The notes under the pieces: generated by a model | The model's input: the letters and a program-made list of their open reading frames with translations, nothing else | Told to the model about the DNA's origin: nothing | Databases searched by the model: none | Assembly: GCA_036365515.1 (NCBI GenBank) | Contig: CM070874.1 | Span: 175,758,297 to 175,822,296 of the forward strand | From: Torymus aiolomorphi | Lineage: Eukaryota; Arthropoda; Insecta; Hymenoptera; Torymidae | DNA length: 64,000 bases | Direction of reading: 5' to 3' | In this document: one piece after another, positions 21,706-32,915 of the stretch | Position numbering within the stretch: the stretch's first letter is position 1 | Layout of the letters: each line of letters starts with the position of its first letter | Program-made: the position numbers and the translations under genes

Positions 21706-21975
21706 TCCCTTCTTAAAAAAGTGATGAGCGGCCATTTTGAAGCATCTAAAGGCTTGATTTTGATTGGTCGATAAGAAGAAGGCGCGAGAAATTTACTGTT
21801 TGGAATTTAATGTTTGAATTTTTTAATGGAATTTTTACATTTAGAGTAGTATAAAATGATTAAGTTCTGACTTTGAAAAAATTCTTAAATAAGTTAAAAG
21901 TAAAACGTAATGAAGATAGCATACATAACCTCAAAAACAGAAAAGTACGCGCGAAGCGCGTTTGAATATCGCTTG
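21706..21975 (+). mobile_element. Helitron-like non-autonomous element, copy 1 (270 bp)
   Basis: Starts TCCCTTCTTAAAAAAGTGATG and ends with a perfect CGCGC-GAA-GCGCG hairpin (21948-21960), 11 nt, then CTTG. It is related to copy 2 at 44309-44630 at both ends. Comparison with duplication copy A, which lacks it, supports insertion between A and T with no target duplication, the Helitron signature. The 3' end is CTTG rather than the canonical CTRR, so this copy is slightly degenerate. Confidence 0.7.
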
Positions 21976-22075
21976 TACACTAAATTTTTACACCCAAATC
22001 CGTTTGAAACAATGGAAACTAAGAACAACACTTTGTATAAAAAAGGTGCTGATGCTGATATCACAGTGTTTATAT

Positions 22076-22740
22076 GAAATGACAGCTGTGCATGGTTACA
22101 TTGCTTGAGGACTTTTTCATAGGTTAAAATCAGCTCTGCTACAATAAAGGAGTGAGCTGTGAGAGGCTGTCAGTGATAAGTCAGGTTGTTACGGTGCCAA
22201 CTTAACTGCTATAAGTTTTAAATTCAAATTTTTATTTTTGTCAAAAATACCGTCCATAAATTATATTATTCATTTTTTATCTTTATATTAATGTTTAAAA
22301 TATTATTTTTGGATTTTTTAAAGTATATATAGGTATGTTTAGTGAGAATTTTAAACATATTAAGAACAGGGAAATGAAAAAAAAAAAAAAAATAGTAGAA
22401 ATAATATATGATTATATAAATACGTATACAAGGGGAAAAATGTAATTTGAACAAAATACAAATGAAAAGCTTTATCAGTGTTTTGTATATATTCTTAAAA
22501 CAAAAATAGATAATGCTTTAGAACTAATTCGGACATATTTTACAAGTATTTTTTTTAGTAAAATATGTAATAAAAAAAAATTGATTTTTCGTCATTTTAA
22601 AGGTATCCGACCCCCTTAAGCTTTTGAAATTTTTATCTCTGATTCCATAACTAGTGTGATATATTTTGTTACAAAATAAACAATATAAGACAGATACTTT
22701 TTTCTTACAACAACCAAGATTTACTTCGTCTGGCAGATAT
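22076..22740. other. AT-rich spacer
   Basis: No supported gene, hairpin or repeat was seen in this stretch. Confidence 0.5.
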
Positions 22741-22750
22741 ATAGAAAATA

Positions 22751-23115
22751 TATTTATATAGAAAATAAAATGTATCCAAATTATCTAAAATAATATACAG
22801 CTTTTAGAAAACTAAATAAATAATTACAGAGATATAAGTACATCATAGTTGTGTATCAAATTTGTGTATCTCTTTGGCAGATATGTCAAACATTTCTTCA
22901 ATCACAACTTCATTCGAAACAAATCAAAATTAAAGTTCAAGGCATTCATATACTCCCATTGCTTAGTATGTGTCCCATTTTTCATCTGATATACTATGGT
23001 GTCCTTTATCGATGAATGAAAATGATGTTTTCTCAGACATTCTAGGAACACAATTTTTTGTGCGTATAGACCAAAATTGTTATTATCAGTCTTTTATCAT
23101 TCTATAAAAGTTTTA
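22751..23115. repeat. Local direct repeat, copy 1
   Basis: Matches 23290-23705 with scattered changes. A 45-nt core around 22851-22897, covering GTATCTCTTTGGCAGATATG, is identical in both copies. On the minus strand that core reads MFDISAKEIHKFDTQL in both, which could be the tail of a coding exon. No longer open frame supports it. Confidence 0.75.
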
Positions 23116-23289
23116 TATATAAGCTATCACTACTTCAATCTAAAGTCTAAAATATGTACATAAATTTTATAAATAAATATTATATTAATCAGCCACTTAT
23201 GTATAGTTACTAAATCACTAAAAAGAACATTTACATTTAGTAGTATACACCTATGTAATTAATTTTTTTGTAGCAAATTTAAACCTTCC

Positions 23290-23705
23290 ATTTATATAGA
23301 AAATAACATATATCCAAACTATCTAAAATAATCTACAGCTTTTAGAGAACTAAATAAATAATTACAGAGATAGAAGTACATCATATAGTTGTGTATCAAA
23401 TTTGTGTATCTCTTTGGCAGATATGTCAAACATATCATTAATGACAACTTTATTCGAAACAAATCAAAATTAAAGTTCAAGACATTCATATACTTCCATT
23501 GCTTAGTATATTAGTGTGACATTTTTCATCTGACATACTATGGCTTCCTTTATCGTTGAATGAACAAGCCTGCAAAAGTGTTAAATACTTATTGTTCCTT
23601 CAAATGAAAATGATGTTCTCACACACATTTTAGGAACATAATTTTTTGTTCGTATAGACCAAGATTGTTATTATCAGTCTCTTATCATTTTATAAAAGAT
23701 TTATT
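23290..23705. repeat. Local direct repeat, copy 2
   Basis: Second copy of 22751-23115, with an extra stretch of about 45 bp in the middle. The offset of about 540 bp indicates tandem duplication of one segment. Confidence 0.75.
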
Positions 23706-24181
23706 TCGATGACTAATAAACAAACCTGTAGAAGAGTCAAAAGATCTTATTTTATATATTCCACGAAGAAAATTTTTATTTTTCAGAATACTTACTCATT
23801 CTCCGAACACAATTTTCAATCTCCACAAGACTTATAGCCATTAAGTTAGTCAAGGTAACAAATGACTGTTAGATAAAATATTGATTTACAAGTTACAAAA
23901 TTTGTGAGAGGACTGTCTCAATGTGAACAAGCTATAACAGATATCATATATACTATCTTTCATGTTGTATTTACTCAGAATTTTGTAAAATTATTAAATC
24001 TTTTTCTACACATTTCATTATATTACTTTATAAGTATATATTTTTGTAAGTGTTTATATTGGCTAGACCTATGTACAGGTAATCTCTTTCTACCTTTGTA
24101 GTAATATTACAGAATGATGTGATTAGGGAAATGGACTTCAACGAACGAGTTATTGTTTAAAAATTGATATATTTTAAACCA

Positions 24182-24214
24182 ACGTTTCGAGGGTTATTTT
24201 ACCCTCCTCTTCAG
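24182..24214 (-). ncRNA. Hammerhead-like core motif in PLE terminus
   Basis: On the minus strand CTGAAGA is followed by a small stem (AGGGT...ACCCT) and CGAAACGT. This is the conserved hammerhead core pattern CTGANGA-stem II-GAAA. Hammerhead motifs are known in PLE terminal repeats, but I did not locate a convincing cleavage site. Confidence 0.5.
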
Positions 24215-25093
24215 GGCTACAATTAAAAGAAAAATTGTCATACAATCGAATGTAAACGACGAGAACATAATCTTAAAATGTAAAAAACAAATACCTTATG
24301 CTATCAAATTTTAACGCATAATAACGTCGTAAAAGTCAATCGCTATTGTAGTTGTTAAACAAATATATACATGTGTGTAAAACCGGTTGGACCAGTGCTA
24401 AAAAAATTTTTTTTTATTGAAAGCTTAGTGAAAAACAGAACGTAGTAAAGAGAACCAAATAATACTTATAAAGAAACAAAACTCACATCCTTCCTTTCGT
24501 CTCACTTTCATTGTTCCTACAAGGACACTTGTAATCGATGGCACTTGGAGCAACACTGAAGAAACGATATCAAATTCGAAAATTAGTCGATGTTTAAAAG
24601 ATGGCAAAGGAAGGGGGAGGCGTTTAAGTGGGAGAGAACCAGCGAGACTCTCACACGGTTATAATAGGGAAGCATGACTATAGGAAGTGGGCGGAGCTTC
24701 GCTACAACTGGCACTATGGCTAGTATAGACAATAGACCAACGTCGCTTATGCCACCTGTCTACATCATACTACCCGGATATGTGCGGACGAATTTTAGTC
24801 GTGTGGAAGGAAAGGTGGAGGCAACCGAACAGATATGTGTGAATGTTAGGAAGCGGTACAATATTTTTTTATTAAATCTATTGTTTTTTTGTAGGAAGTC
24901 TTAAGGAATTGCGTGTCTTCTATGTGGTTTAGTGTGTTTTCGTGGTAGTATATATTAAGCATCTCTGAAAATGACCTTGATTGAAAATGACCCTGAATCT
25001 CTGAAAATGACTCTGAATTGTTTTTTACATTTTAAGATTATGTTCTCGTCGTTTACATTCGATTGTATGACAATTTTTCTTTTAATTGTAGCC

Positions 25094-25126
25094 CTGAAGA
25101 GGAGGGAAGAATAACCATCGAAACGT
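25094..25126 (+). ncRNA. Hammerhead-like core motif in PLE terminus
   Basis: Mirror copy of the motif at 24182-24214: CTGAAGA, a weakened stem II, and CGAAACGT. Stem II is degraded by substitutions, so activity is doubtful. Confidence 0.45.
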
Positions 25127-25234
25127 TGGTTTAAAATATATCAATTTTTAAACAATAACTCGTTCGTTGAAGTCCATTCCCTAATCACAAAATATTACTA
25201 CGAACGTCTCATTTTCAAAATTACAGAATGATGT

Positions 25235-25775
25235 CAATATCTATCTGGTTTTAAATAAATAAATAAATTTACCCATCCTAAAAGGTTTGATTTTTGGTTA
25301 TATGTATATTTTTTTAGGTAGTTGAATTCGAATATGTATTGAAGAGTTAAAAATTTATTTATAATAAATTTTGATTCAAAATTTATGTGTACAAAATGTT
25401 TTAGTCTTTTTTAATAGCTGAACTGAATTTATTGTCATATACTCTCATTTTTTGAAATTGAAGAAAATAAATAACGCATTCATATAGAAACTTGTAATAT
25501 ATTTATTTATATTATATTTTTTTTTCTAAAATGTGACATTTTTGTAAATATACCATTAAGTTAACAATAAAAAAAAAATTATGTTTAAATATTCATATTA
25601 GTTGCAAAATAAATTAACAATCTTCCCTTAGATCCTTACATGTATAATCTTTCCTTATATCGTCTTCTTCTTCGAACTTCTTTGAACTTTATAATTTATT
25701 CTATGATCGAGTCTTTTTATAATAATTAAATTTGGTTTCTCTTCACGTTAAAAAATATTAAATAATATTGGAAGA
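25235..25775. other. AT-rich spacer
   Basis: Nothing supported; this is the flank downstream of the Mutator-like gene's last coding segment. I looked for a Mutator-type terminal inverted repeat matching 52.0-52.8 kb and found none by eye. Confidence 0.5.
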
Positions 25776-25779
25776 AATT

Positions 25780-26480
25780 TTAATCTCTTGGAAATTTACT
25801 AAGTTGACTGGATTCTAATACGTACATAAAATGATTTCTTAGTGTCATAGGATCTGAACAATATTTTTCTTTAGATGGATCATCTCCTGAAATTATAGAT
25901 AGCGCATACGCTGCAGTAAATAGTCCACAGCTAGTTGAATCTTCTTGTCTTTGGACTTTTGGAAATTTTATATTGTTTTTAGTAATTGCGTTGAACCGTA
26001 GTGCAATAAAGTCTTTTTCTTCCTCTTTTAAACTTTCGTAGTTTCTAATACCGAGATTATTATATATATATATGTAGATTTGATAAATCAAAATAATAAC
26101 ATCGCCAATGATGAAATGTATTGTCACCAACAATATGAGTGACTGCTTTTATACCAGAACATTTTTGAACAAATCTTAAGTGGATTAGCCACAAACAGAT
26201 ATCCGTTTCAAAATTAATTTCTTTTTTTACTAAAAAAAGGAAGCGATCTATTGACGTATCGTTCAATAGTGTATGAGGCGTTAGTACATTTAATCTTACA
26301 TCTTCAGCAGAGACATCTTCATTCACGGCTTTTATATCTCAATTTCACTATCTGTTGGTGGTATTAGATATTTTGTTATAGAATCCCTGCGTAATATTGT
26401 TACCCAAGGCTGTTTTCTTACTTCCACTGCTGTTATCACAGGCTTGTTTATATTGTTAGGAACAATTACCCATTTAAATA
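25780..26480 (-). pseudogene. Mutator-like gene, C-terminal Ulp1-type cysteine protease segment
   Basis: Minus-strand frames encode a lead-in (KVFKWVIVPNNINKP), then LNDTSIDRFLFLV, FHHWRCYYFD with the likely catalytic His, and QRQEDSTSCGLFTAAYAL with the Gln/Cys of a C48 (Ulp1/SENP) protease. Ulp1 proteases cleave SUMO-like conjugates, and such domains are known as partners of Mutator-like transposases in several eukaryotes. Frameshifts near 26330 and 26100 break the frame. It follows the transposase and nuclease segments on the same strand at regular spacing, so I read it as the end of the same gene. A separate neighbouring gene is the alternative. Confidence 0.7.
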
Positions 26481-26955
26481 CTTTTCTCAATTTTATATTA
26501 ATATTATTTACAGACTCGTTCGTAAGGGGTTCCTAATTATACACCATTCCCATATTTTCTGTATCTTCAATGGTTGCACTTTCATTCTCTCATCTCCATC
26601 GTCTAAATTGCCCTTATCATCACCGTTAAAATAAAATGTATTATTGCTATAATTATCACAATATGTATCGTTAAATTCGTCAATGCCATCTTGATTATAA
26701 TCACTTTTCTTTTCAAGTGTTTTTTTTTATTATCATATCACAATTTTTACTTTTTTTACTTGTAGGGCAAGCACTTTTCCTGTTATTCTTTCTTTTAGTT
26801 TGTAACTGAAAGATAATTCGACATCCGTGGTGGCATATTTCTTTGCAGACTACTGTCAATAATTTCAGGTAGAAAACATTCCTCATAAAATTTTTTTAAA
26901 AAGGGTTCCATCTTCGTTTTCCAAAATACATCGTCTTTCGTTACTTTTGTATACA

Positions 26956-27330
26956 TTATTCCATGAGGAGATCACACAACAAAATAACAAAATTCTTTGT
27001 TATATGAAGTTGCCCCTGAATTTGATTTAAAAAATTATGATTTTCGTTTATTCTTGTTGGATCCTTTTTGTCAAACATTTTACGGACAGTGCTGACTTTT
27101 AATTTCATAGTCTCTTCTGGAGAATACAGTCTTATAGAATAAGGGCATTTTACCTCTACTGTACTGTCATTCACGATGCCATCCGGTGATGCTCCTAAAT
27201 ATTCATATTCGCTGTCGATAAATAATCCGCAACGTTCGATCTTAACGGGATTTCCTTCTTGCAAAAGCTCTTGTTCTAAAGCTAGAATCCCTTTTTTTTT
27301 CGTTCATTTTATCCCATCTCATTGCTGGAG
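26956..27330 (-). pseudogene. Mutator-like gene, YqaJ-type exonuclease segment
   Basis: The frame contains SLWSVLRKNMITASNF, then, after a frameshift near 27260, GLFIDSEYEYLGASPDGIV and TVEVKCPY. The pattern with Asp in SPDG and the E-x-K of VEVKCP is the catalytic signature of the YqaJ/lambda-exonuclease family of PD-(D/E)XK nucleases. It directly follows the transposase segment, separated by a Lys-rich linker. YqaJ fusion to Mutator-type transposases is recalled from other invertebrates. The frameshift disables this copy. Confidence 0.75.
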
Positions 27331-29132
27331 TTGTAATAGATGGATGGAAAAGCTGATTCAGAACAGATCGAACATTAATGTTTGTTGGATTTTCACAAAC
27401 TTTACAAAAATTAGAAGCTGTGATCATGTTTTTTCTTAAAACACTCCACAAAGAAGACGTTGACTGCCCTCTAGTTTCTTCTTCAATGCTTACGCGATTC
27501 TTTCGATTTTTCAATTGATTTTTTCTGTGAAATTTAAGTTTTTGCAAAAAAATATCTTCTTTTATATCAGGTTTCTCTGCCTTCGGATCGTAATCTTTAT
27601 CTGGCCCGTTGTGTTTGATTTTTTTTAAAGAATCGTTCGCTTTTTGTTCTTTTTTCCTTTTTGAATTAGCAAGTAACTTAGTCCTGTGCCTTTCTTCTAA
27701 ATTTAACACTTCATTTGGTGGTGCAACATTTTCGTACTCATAAATTGTAGATATTAAGGCTAAAGTATTGTGTTGAGTAGCAGCTGCGTAGCATCGGCCT
27801 TGATAAGAACCTCTTTGACTGTGATTAATACGTTTATCGTTTATTTCTACATATGATACCATTGAATGATTCTGATTCGTTGCTAGTTGCGTGGTACATC
27901 AAACTATCTGCAAAGGTACTGAAATAGTTCAGAACTTCTTGAACTGGATGAAAAAGACCAGCTTTCTCTAAAGAAGGAATGGAATTAATTTCAGATTCGT
28001 CTGATTTTTTTTCGCAAAAATCTGAGCATTTAGTATGATCTCCGAACACATGATAAGAAACATTTAAAATATCATCAATCAAATAATTTGTTTGGATATT
28101 TAAATCGCTATTTTTCTCTACACATTGTTGTCTATACTTAATTTGTTCTTCAATGGCGTCTCGAAATGGAAGACCACTTTTCTCAACAAGATTTTTCTCT
28201 TCACTTATTTTTTTTTACCTTTTGTATTCTTACCAATATCTTGAAGTTTTTTTGGACATATTACGGTATAGATGATTAATGCATTAAGCTTTATAGACGC
28301 TGCTATCTCCATCTCCAATAAATGTTGCATAAATAAGTTTATTTTTTTCTACGCTTCTTTTAAAGAGTTCTACTATAATATCTTTTTCCATACTCGTGAA
28401 AGAACTGCTTTTTTCGAAGTTACGAAAGCACCTATGATCTTTTGGCACTGCGTCGATTCTCCAATAGTATTCGCAGAAGGAACATATTTTATTTTTGACG
28501 TCTAAATCTATAATCAATCCTGTCTTTGCATCTATTATCATAGCCGTGCCAGGCAATGAGTCATATCTGCCCCCTCTAAAACTCTGCTTCCCCCAACTGC
28601 CGTCACCTTCTGTAGCAGTTATTCCAAATTTTTCTCCTTTACATTCTATAAAATTTCCTTCTCTAATGGCTTGTTCTCTGGAGATTCTCACAGCTCTTAG
28701 CATTTCATTATTTGCAGCATTTTCAATAGCTTCGATTACTTTGTAATCATACTTTTGATACGTTTTTTGTAATATACAGGTCATCGACATCGTAGCGAAA
28801 ATTTGATTCAAGACATCAAAACCTGTACCACTTCCATACGTTGCTAATACTGCAGCTTCATTGATACCCATAATTTCAGTTTCACTGTGGTCCGTGAAAA
28901 TACTGTCTTGAAAATTACATTGTCTACATTTTTAAAAAATTTGTTTTCTGAGTCCCCACTGACGTTCTATACTATTAAATAATATTCTATTTATATTATA
29001 TTATATTAAATAATATACTATTAAATAATATAAATAAATTAAGTTATATACTATTAAATCGCCGAACATACATCGCCGAAATGAGTTGTGGTCGTCGAAT
29101 TTTTCGCTTATTTGCGAAAATAAATAGGTGTA
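27242..29132 (-). pseudogene. Mutator-like transposase core
   Basis: On the minus strand the recognised order is YTYLFSQISEKFDDH near 29130, ERQWGLRKQIF with the CRQC knuckle near 28960-28915, GINEAAVLATYGSGTGFDVLNQ (28871 on), GDGSWGKQSF with YDSLPGTAMIIDAKTG, HRCFRNFEKSSSFTSMEKD and FIGDGDSSVY, then after breaks NESESFNGI and KRINHSQRGSYQ. This matches the Mutator-like transposase domain common in arthropod genomes. AT-rich sequence (29000-29050) interrupts the N-terminal part, and frameshifts occur near 28280 and 27850. The N-terminal end was displaced to 51.5-52.0 kb by the LINE insertion. Confidence 0.82.
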
Positions 29133-29452
29133 ATCAATTATTTATTGTTTTTATTTATTTAACTCTTAAACGGGCTCACGCCCTATTACAATTCAAATAC
29201 AAAAAAGTATAAGGGGTGTTTGCTCCAGTGGCAAAACAAATATAGAAATACATAAAAAGAAAAAAAAAGAAATATATATACGCATTTAACGCAACCTATA
29301 TCAAGCGCAAAAAATTAACATATTAATTCCAGTAGCAAAAATAAATTTCAAAAAAAAAAAAAAAAAAGAAAAAATAGCACCTAGTAATTCGCGTTTTCCG
29401 CAGTCCGGGTAGAAAAACTACTATAAGTGGGATTAAGCGCGTCCGAGAACCG

Positions 29453-30442
29453 TTAGACTAGTTTTAGGATCTCGCGCTTAAATTGACCAATGGCCTGTAA
29501 TCTCTGTATTGTCGCCGGGATAGCGTTCCACAACCTCCTTAGTCTGGGAATCGGAGAGGAGAAACTAAACTCAGAAGAGTAGGTATCCTCGTGCAGCACG
29601 TTGAACTTTCGTAGGTCATGCTGGAGATGTCGCGATAAGAACATACTAGTGATATCCCCAACATCAAAGAAGTTGTTGAGGGTTTTGTAGATAAATAAAA
29701 GATCATAATACTTATGTAGACTGGATGGGCAAAAGATGTTACCGCTCAAAATGAGCTGCATAGTCATGATCAATATGACTCATAGGCCGACCATCCTTCC
29801 AGGCGGCTAGGCGAAGTACACGGTGAATGACATTATTAAGAGGTTTACGATGTTTGGCAGCAGTAGGAGACCACACTACTAATGCATACGTGAATTGAGG
29901 CAAGACAAGGGACTTGTAGAGGCTGACGATGGTCCCAAGGCTTCGGAAATCCAAGGTGGACCGCTTGACAAAACCTAAAATTCGGAAACCCTTTGAAGTA
30001 ATCTCCTGAATATGCGGCACAAACGAGAGAGATGAGTCGTCTGTTACTCCAAGGTCCGAAAAGGATGATACTCTCTCTACAGGCGCACCACCGAGTTGAT
30101 ATTGGTATAGTTAAAAGTCAACAGACTTCTATTAAAGGACAGCACTTTGCAATTTTTCAGATTGACATTCAGCCCATTTTCCTGAGCCCAGTACAGCACG
30201 CTATCAAGGTCAGACTGCAGCAATGACGCATCCATGGGGCACTTAACTTCACGGTAAAGCTTCACGTCGTCAGCGTACAGCAGGACTTGCGAGTGCCGCA
30301 CATAGTTGGGCAGATTATTGATGAAGATAATAAACAGCAGGGGACCTAGGTGTGACCCCTGAGGAATCCCGGATGGAACCGAGACAAAGTCCGAGGTACA
30401 CCCCGACACCCTGACAGCCTGTAGACGCTGTGACAAGTACAA
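29453..30442 (-). pseudogene. LINE reverse transcriptase, C-terminal half
   Basis: Minus-strand coding after the break: YLSQRLQAVRVSG, VPSGIPQGSHLGPLLF, VLLYADDVKLY (catalytic YADD at 30266-30277), LGFVKRSTLDF and LYKSLVLPQFTYALVVWSP, then a C-terminal tail to 29453. These blocks order as in jockey-group non-LTR retrotransposons. Frame changes near 30060 and 29760 make it non-functional. The N-terminal half lies 19 kb away at 49669-49896 because of the inserted palindromic element. Confidence 0.88.
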
Positions 30443-30796
30443 CCCTATTGAAAAATATCGCGCGATTAATCGCGCGACTAATCGCGCGATGATCGTGCCA
30501 GTTTATCGACCATTTTCTGGCGCGATAATCGCGCGATAATCGCGCGAGTTAGCCGAAATTCAACATTAAAAATAAGTTTTATTTTCACAACTGTGTACGT
30601 GCTTGCATAATTGACAAACATTATGACTGTAAATGTATCAGTGCGTAACTGCAGTGTTAATGTACGTGTGAGTATGTGACTGTATGTACACTCGATAGAT
30701 ATGATTCTTAAATTATTTTATGAAGCTAATGGCCATATCTACCAGTGAAAGGTGATTTTTTAAAAAATTAAAAAATAAAAAACACCATAATCTTCG

Positions 30797-30832
30797 ACGT
30801 TTCGGAGACTTTATTCATATCTCCCTCTTCAG
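30797..30832 (-). ncRNA. Hammerhead-like core motif, PLE1 left end
   Basis: Minus strand: CTGAAGA, stem GGAGA...TCTCC, then GAAACGTCG. It has a well-paired stem II and the GAAA core. A cleavage site was not assigned. Confidence 0.5.
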
Positions 30833-31396
30833 GAATCTATAATTAATAATTTAAGAAATTTAACACACTGTTTTTTAAAAATAACACAAATATACGACGA
30901 CTTACAATCCTTAATTACATATCGTAATGTCAAGTAGTTTATGCGGGCAACAATCCGCTCGTCAGTGATTTTAGAAAACAATTTTCTCGCTTTATATATT
31001 CAAGTAACATTTAAATGTGTAAGTGCGTATCTAATTCACCACTACAACATAAACAATGAAAGAGTGGGAGAAAGGCAAACCGTAAGAGTCGAAGAGAGCG
31101 AAGAGAGGTACCAGGGCGACACGTATTGGCGAAAGTAACCCTAATAACCTTAGTCTCTATAATACAAGACTATGGATACTTCCATTATACATGCGTTCCT
31201 AGTAACCTTTTAGCTAACGTACATGGATGTTATATTTCTTTAGAGACCAAAAATTCACAATTATTTATCAGAGTATTATATACATACGGTAGTCTACTAA
31301 TTTCAAATTGTTTATTAATAAAGTTATTTTGTGTATGAATAAATAGAGCTTCGGAGAATAATCTTTTTTCTTTATTGCTTTCGATATCTAGTATCT

Positions 31397-32055
31397 TTAC
31401 GTTTTGAAAATTAATTGTGTGACTATTATCTTGTGTGTGAATAAATAATGATGAATTTTGATCTCTATCACAGTACTTTTTTGATGTTCTTTTATTCTAA
31501 CATTCAGACGCCTACTAGTCTGCCCTACGTATGACGCGTTACAATTGTTACAATTTATCTTATAAACTACGTTTGCATTATTATATTTTACATTTTTGTC
31601 CTTACCTAATTTTATAATATTATTTAGTTTATTAATCGTAGTAAAAATTACATTAGTGTTACATTTATTAAAAAAGTTTTTTATCGAACATTCCATTTCT
31701 TTGACAAATGGTAGAACAATAAATTTTTTCTTATTTACATTATTGAAAATTAGTGTGGTATTCTGTGAAGTGTTATTATTAAATTTTATCTTTTTTAACC
31801 TTTTTTTAATATGATAATCTATTATGTCTTGTGGATAATCATTGTTTTTTAATAATAATTTTATGAACGAAATATTTTTTTCCTGAAAACTACTATGTGA
31901 TAATTTTATTGCTCGATCAATTAAACAATAAATAATAGCAATTTTATTACTTTGGGGATGGTGAGAATTGTAATTTAGATACCGGCCTGAAAAAGTTGGT
32001 TTTTATACCAATTTGTAATAATATTTCTATGATCATTTATAATAATTTCAATGTC
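31397..32055 (-). pseudogene. PLE1 minus copy: GIY-YIG endonuclease region
   Basis: The minus frame 31696-31397 contains MECSIKNFFNKC, VYKINCNNCNASYVGQTSRR and NVRIKEHQK: the tandem Cys residues preceding the GIY-YIG endonuclease of Penelope-like elements, with the second motif as YVG. The domain nicks target DNA to prime reverse transcription. It is followed by a frame change, and RT lies upstream (32055-32755). The same blocks occur mirror-imaged at 36163-36462 with identical protein sequence. Confidence 0.9.
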
Positions 32056-32760
32056 TAAAAACTTATACTATTGTTCTTGGGTTTTTCAACCGTAAATTGT
32101 AAATTCAAATCGTACGCATTAAATATCTTTAACGTATTATCAATGTCATTCTTGTGTATACACAGTACAATATCATCCACATAACGATAATAAAATAGCG
32201 GTTTAAATTGTAATTTATTAATACAGTAAGATTCTAAATCATCCATGACTATGTCTGACAGTATTGGACTTATTGGATTACCCATGGCTGATCCAAAAGT
32301 CTGTCTATAAAATTTTTCGTTAAATTGAAAGAAATTATTGTTTAAGATAAACTTAATAACATGGAGGAATTCAGAACAATTAATGTTAATTTTATTATAC
32401 AATTGATGCCACCTTTTTTCGATAGCATTACAAACTAAATATTCTGGGACATTCGTAAACAAACTGATTACATCGAAACTTATGATCTTATGATCTAATG
32501 GAATATACAAGTTATCGATTTTTTCTTTTAATTTTAAACTATTATCTATGTGAGATTTAGGAGTTTTAAGATTATTCTGTAGGAATTTTGCAAAAAACTT
32601 TGAAACAAAATACGTTGGTGAATTTACAGTCGAAATTATAGGTCTTACTGGAAAACCAGTTTTATGTATTTTGATTAATCCGTATGCTTTTGATATGTTA
32701 AATTTTTGTAAAATTGGAAGAAACTTTTTTCATTACCCATAAAATCTATTTTATTGAGCC
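32055..32760 (-). pseudogene. PLE1 minus copy: reverse transcriptase
   Basis: Minus-strand RT with IPLDHKIISFDVISLFTNV (motif A), GSAMGNPISPILSDIVM (motif B) and YRYVDDIVLCIHK (catalytic YVDD at 32172-32183), characteristic of Penelope-like RTs, which are closer to telomerase than to LINEs. The mirror copy on the plus strand (35059-35886) has a longer uninterrupted frame. The two differ mainly by homopolymer-length changes that shift the frame. Confidence 0.9.
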
Positions 32761-32915
32761 ATTTAATTAACTCATTAGTTTTTCTTTCAAGACTAGGCAA
32801 CGGATTCTTTTTAATTTTTTCATAATATTTCTCATCACAAAATAATAGTTCTGTTTTTTCTGAATATGTGGGCTTTTAATTATGACAGTTGCATTTCCCT
32901 TATCAGCTCTAGTTA

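Larger units (their letters stand above)
20700..22075. repeat. Direct duplication, copy B (about 1.1 kb plus insertion)
   Basis: Colinear with 18421-19500 and interrupted by a 270-bp insertion at 21706-21975. After the insertion the match resumes at TACACTAAAT. The duplication begins at the right arm of the 20571-20747 hairpin. Confidence 0.85.
24121..25219. mobile_element. Penelope-like remnant with inverted termini and 15-bp TSD
   Basis: 24121-24290 is the inverted complement of about 25022-25186, enclosing roughly 730 bp without PLE coding sequence. The right arm has a 33-nt extension (25187-25219), an asymmetric extra tail as known for Penelope-like elements. The element is flanked by ATTACAGAATGATGT at 24106-24120 and 25220-25234, a 15-bp duplication. 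Each arm carries the CTGAAGA...CGAAACGT motif shared with the coding PLEs at 30-47 kb. It is a non-autonomous or internally deleted PLE. Confidence 0.8.

Noticed and set aside
30941..31338. Plus-strand frames at 30941-31338 identical to minus frames at 36520-36917
   Set aside because: Antisense to the PLE 3' regions; identity reflects the inverted arms, not a conserved protein.
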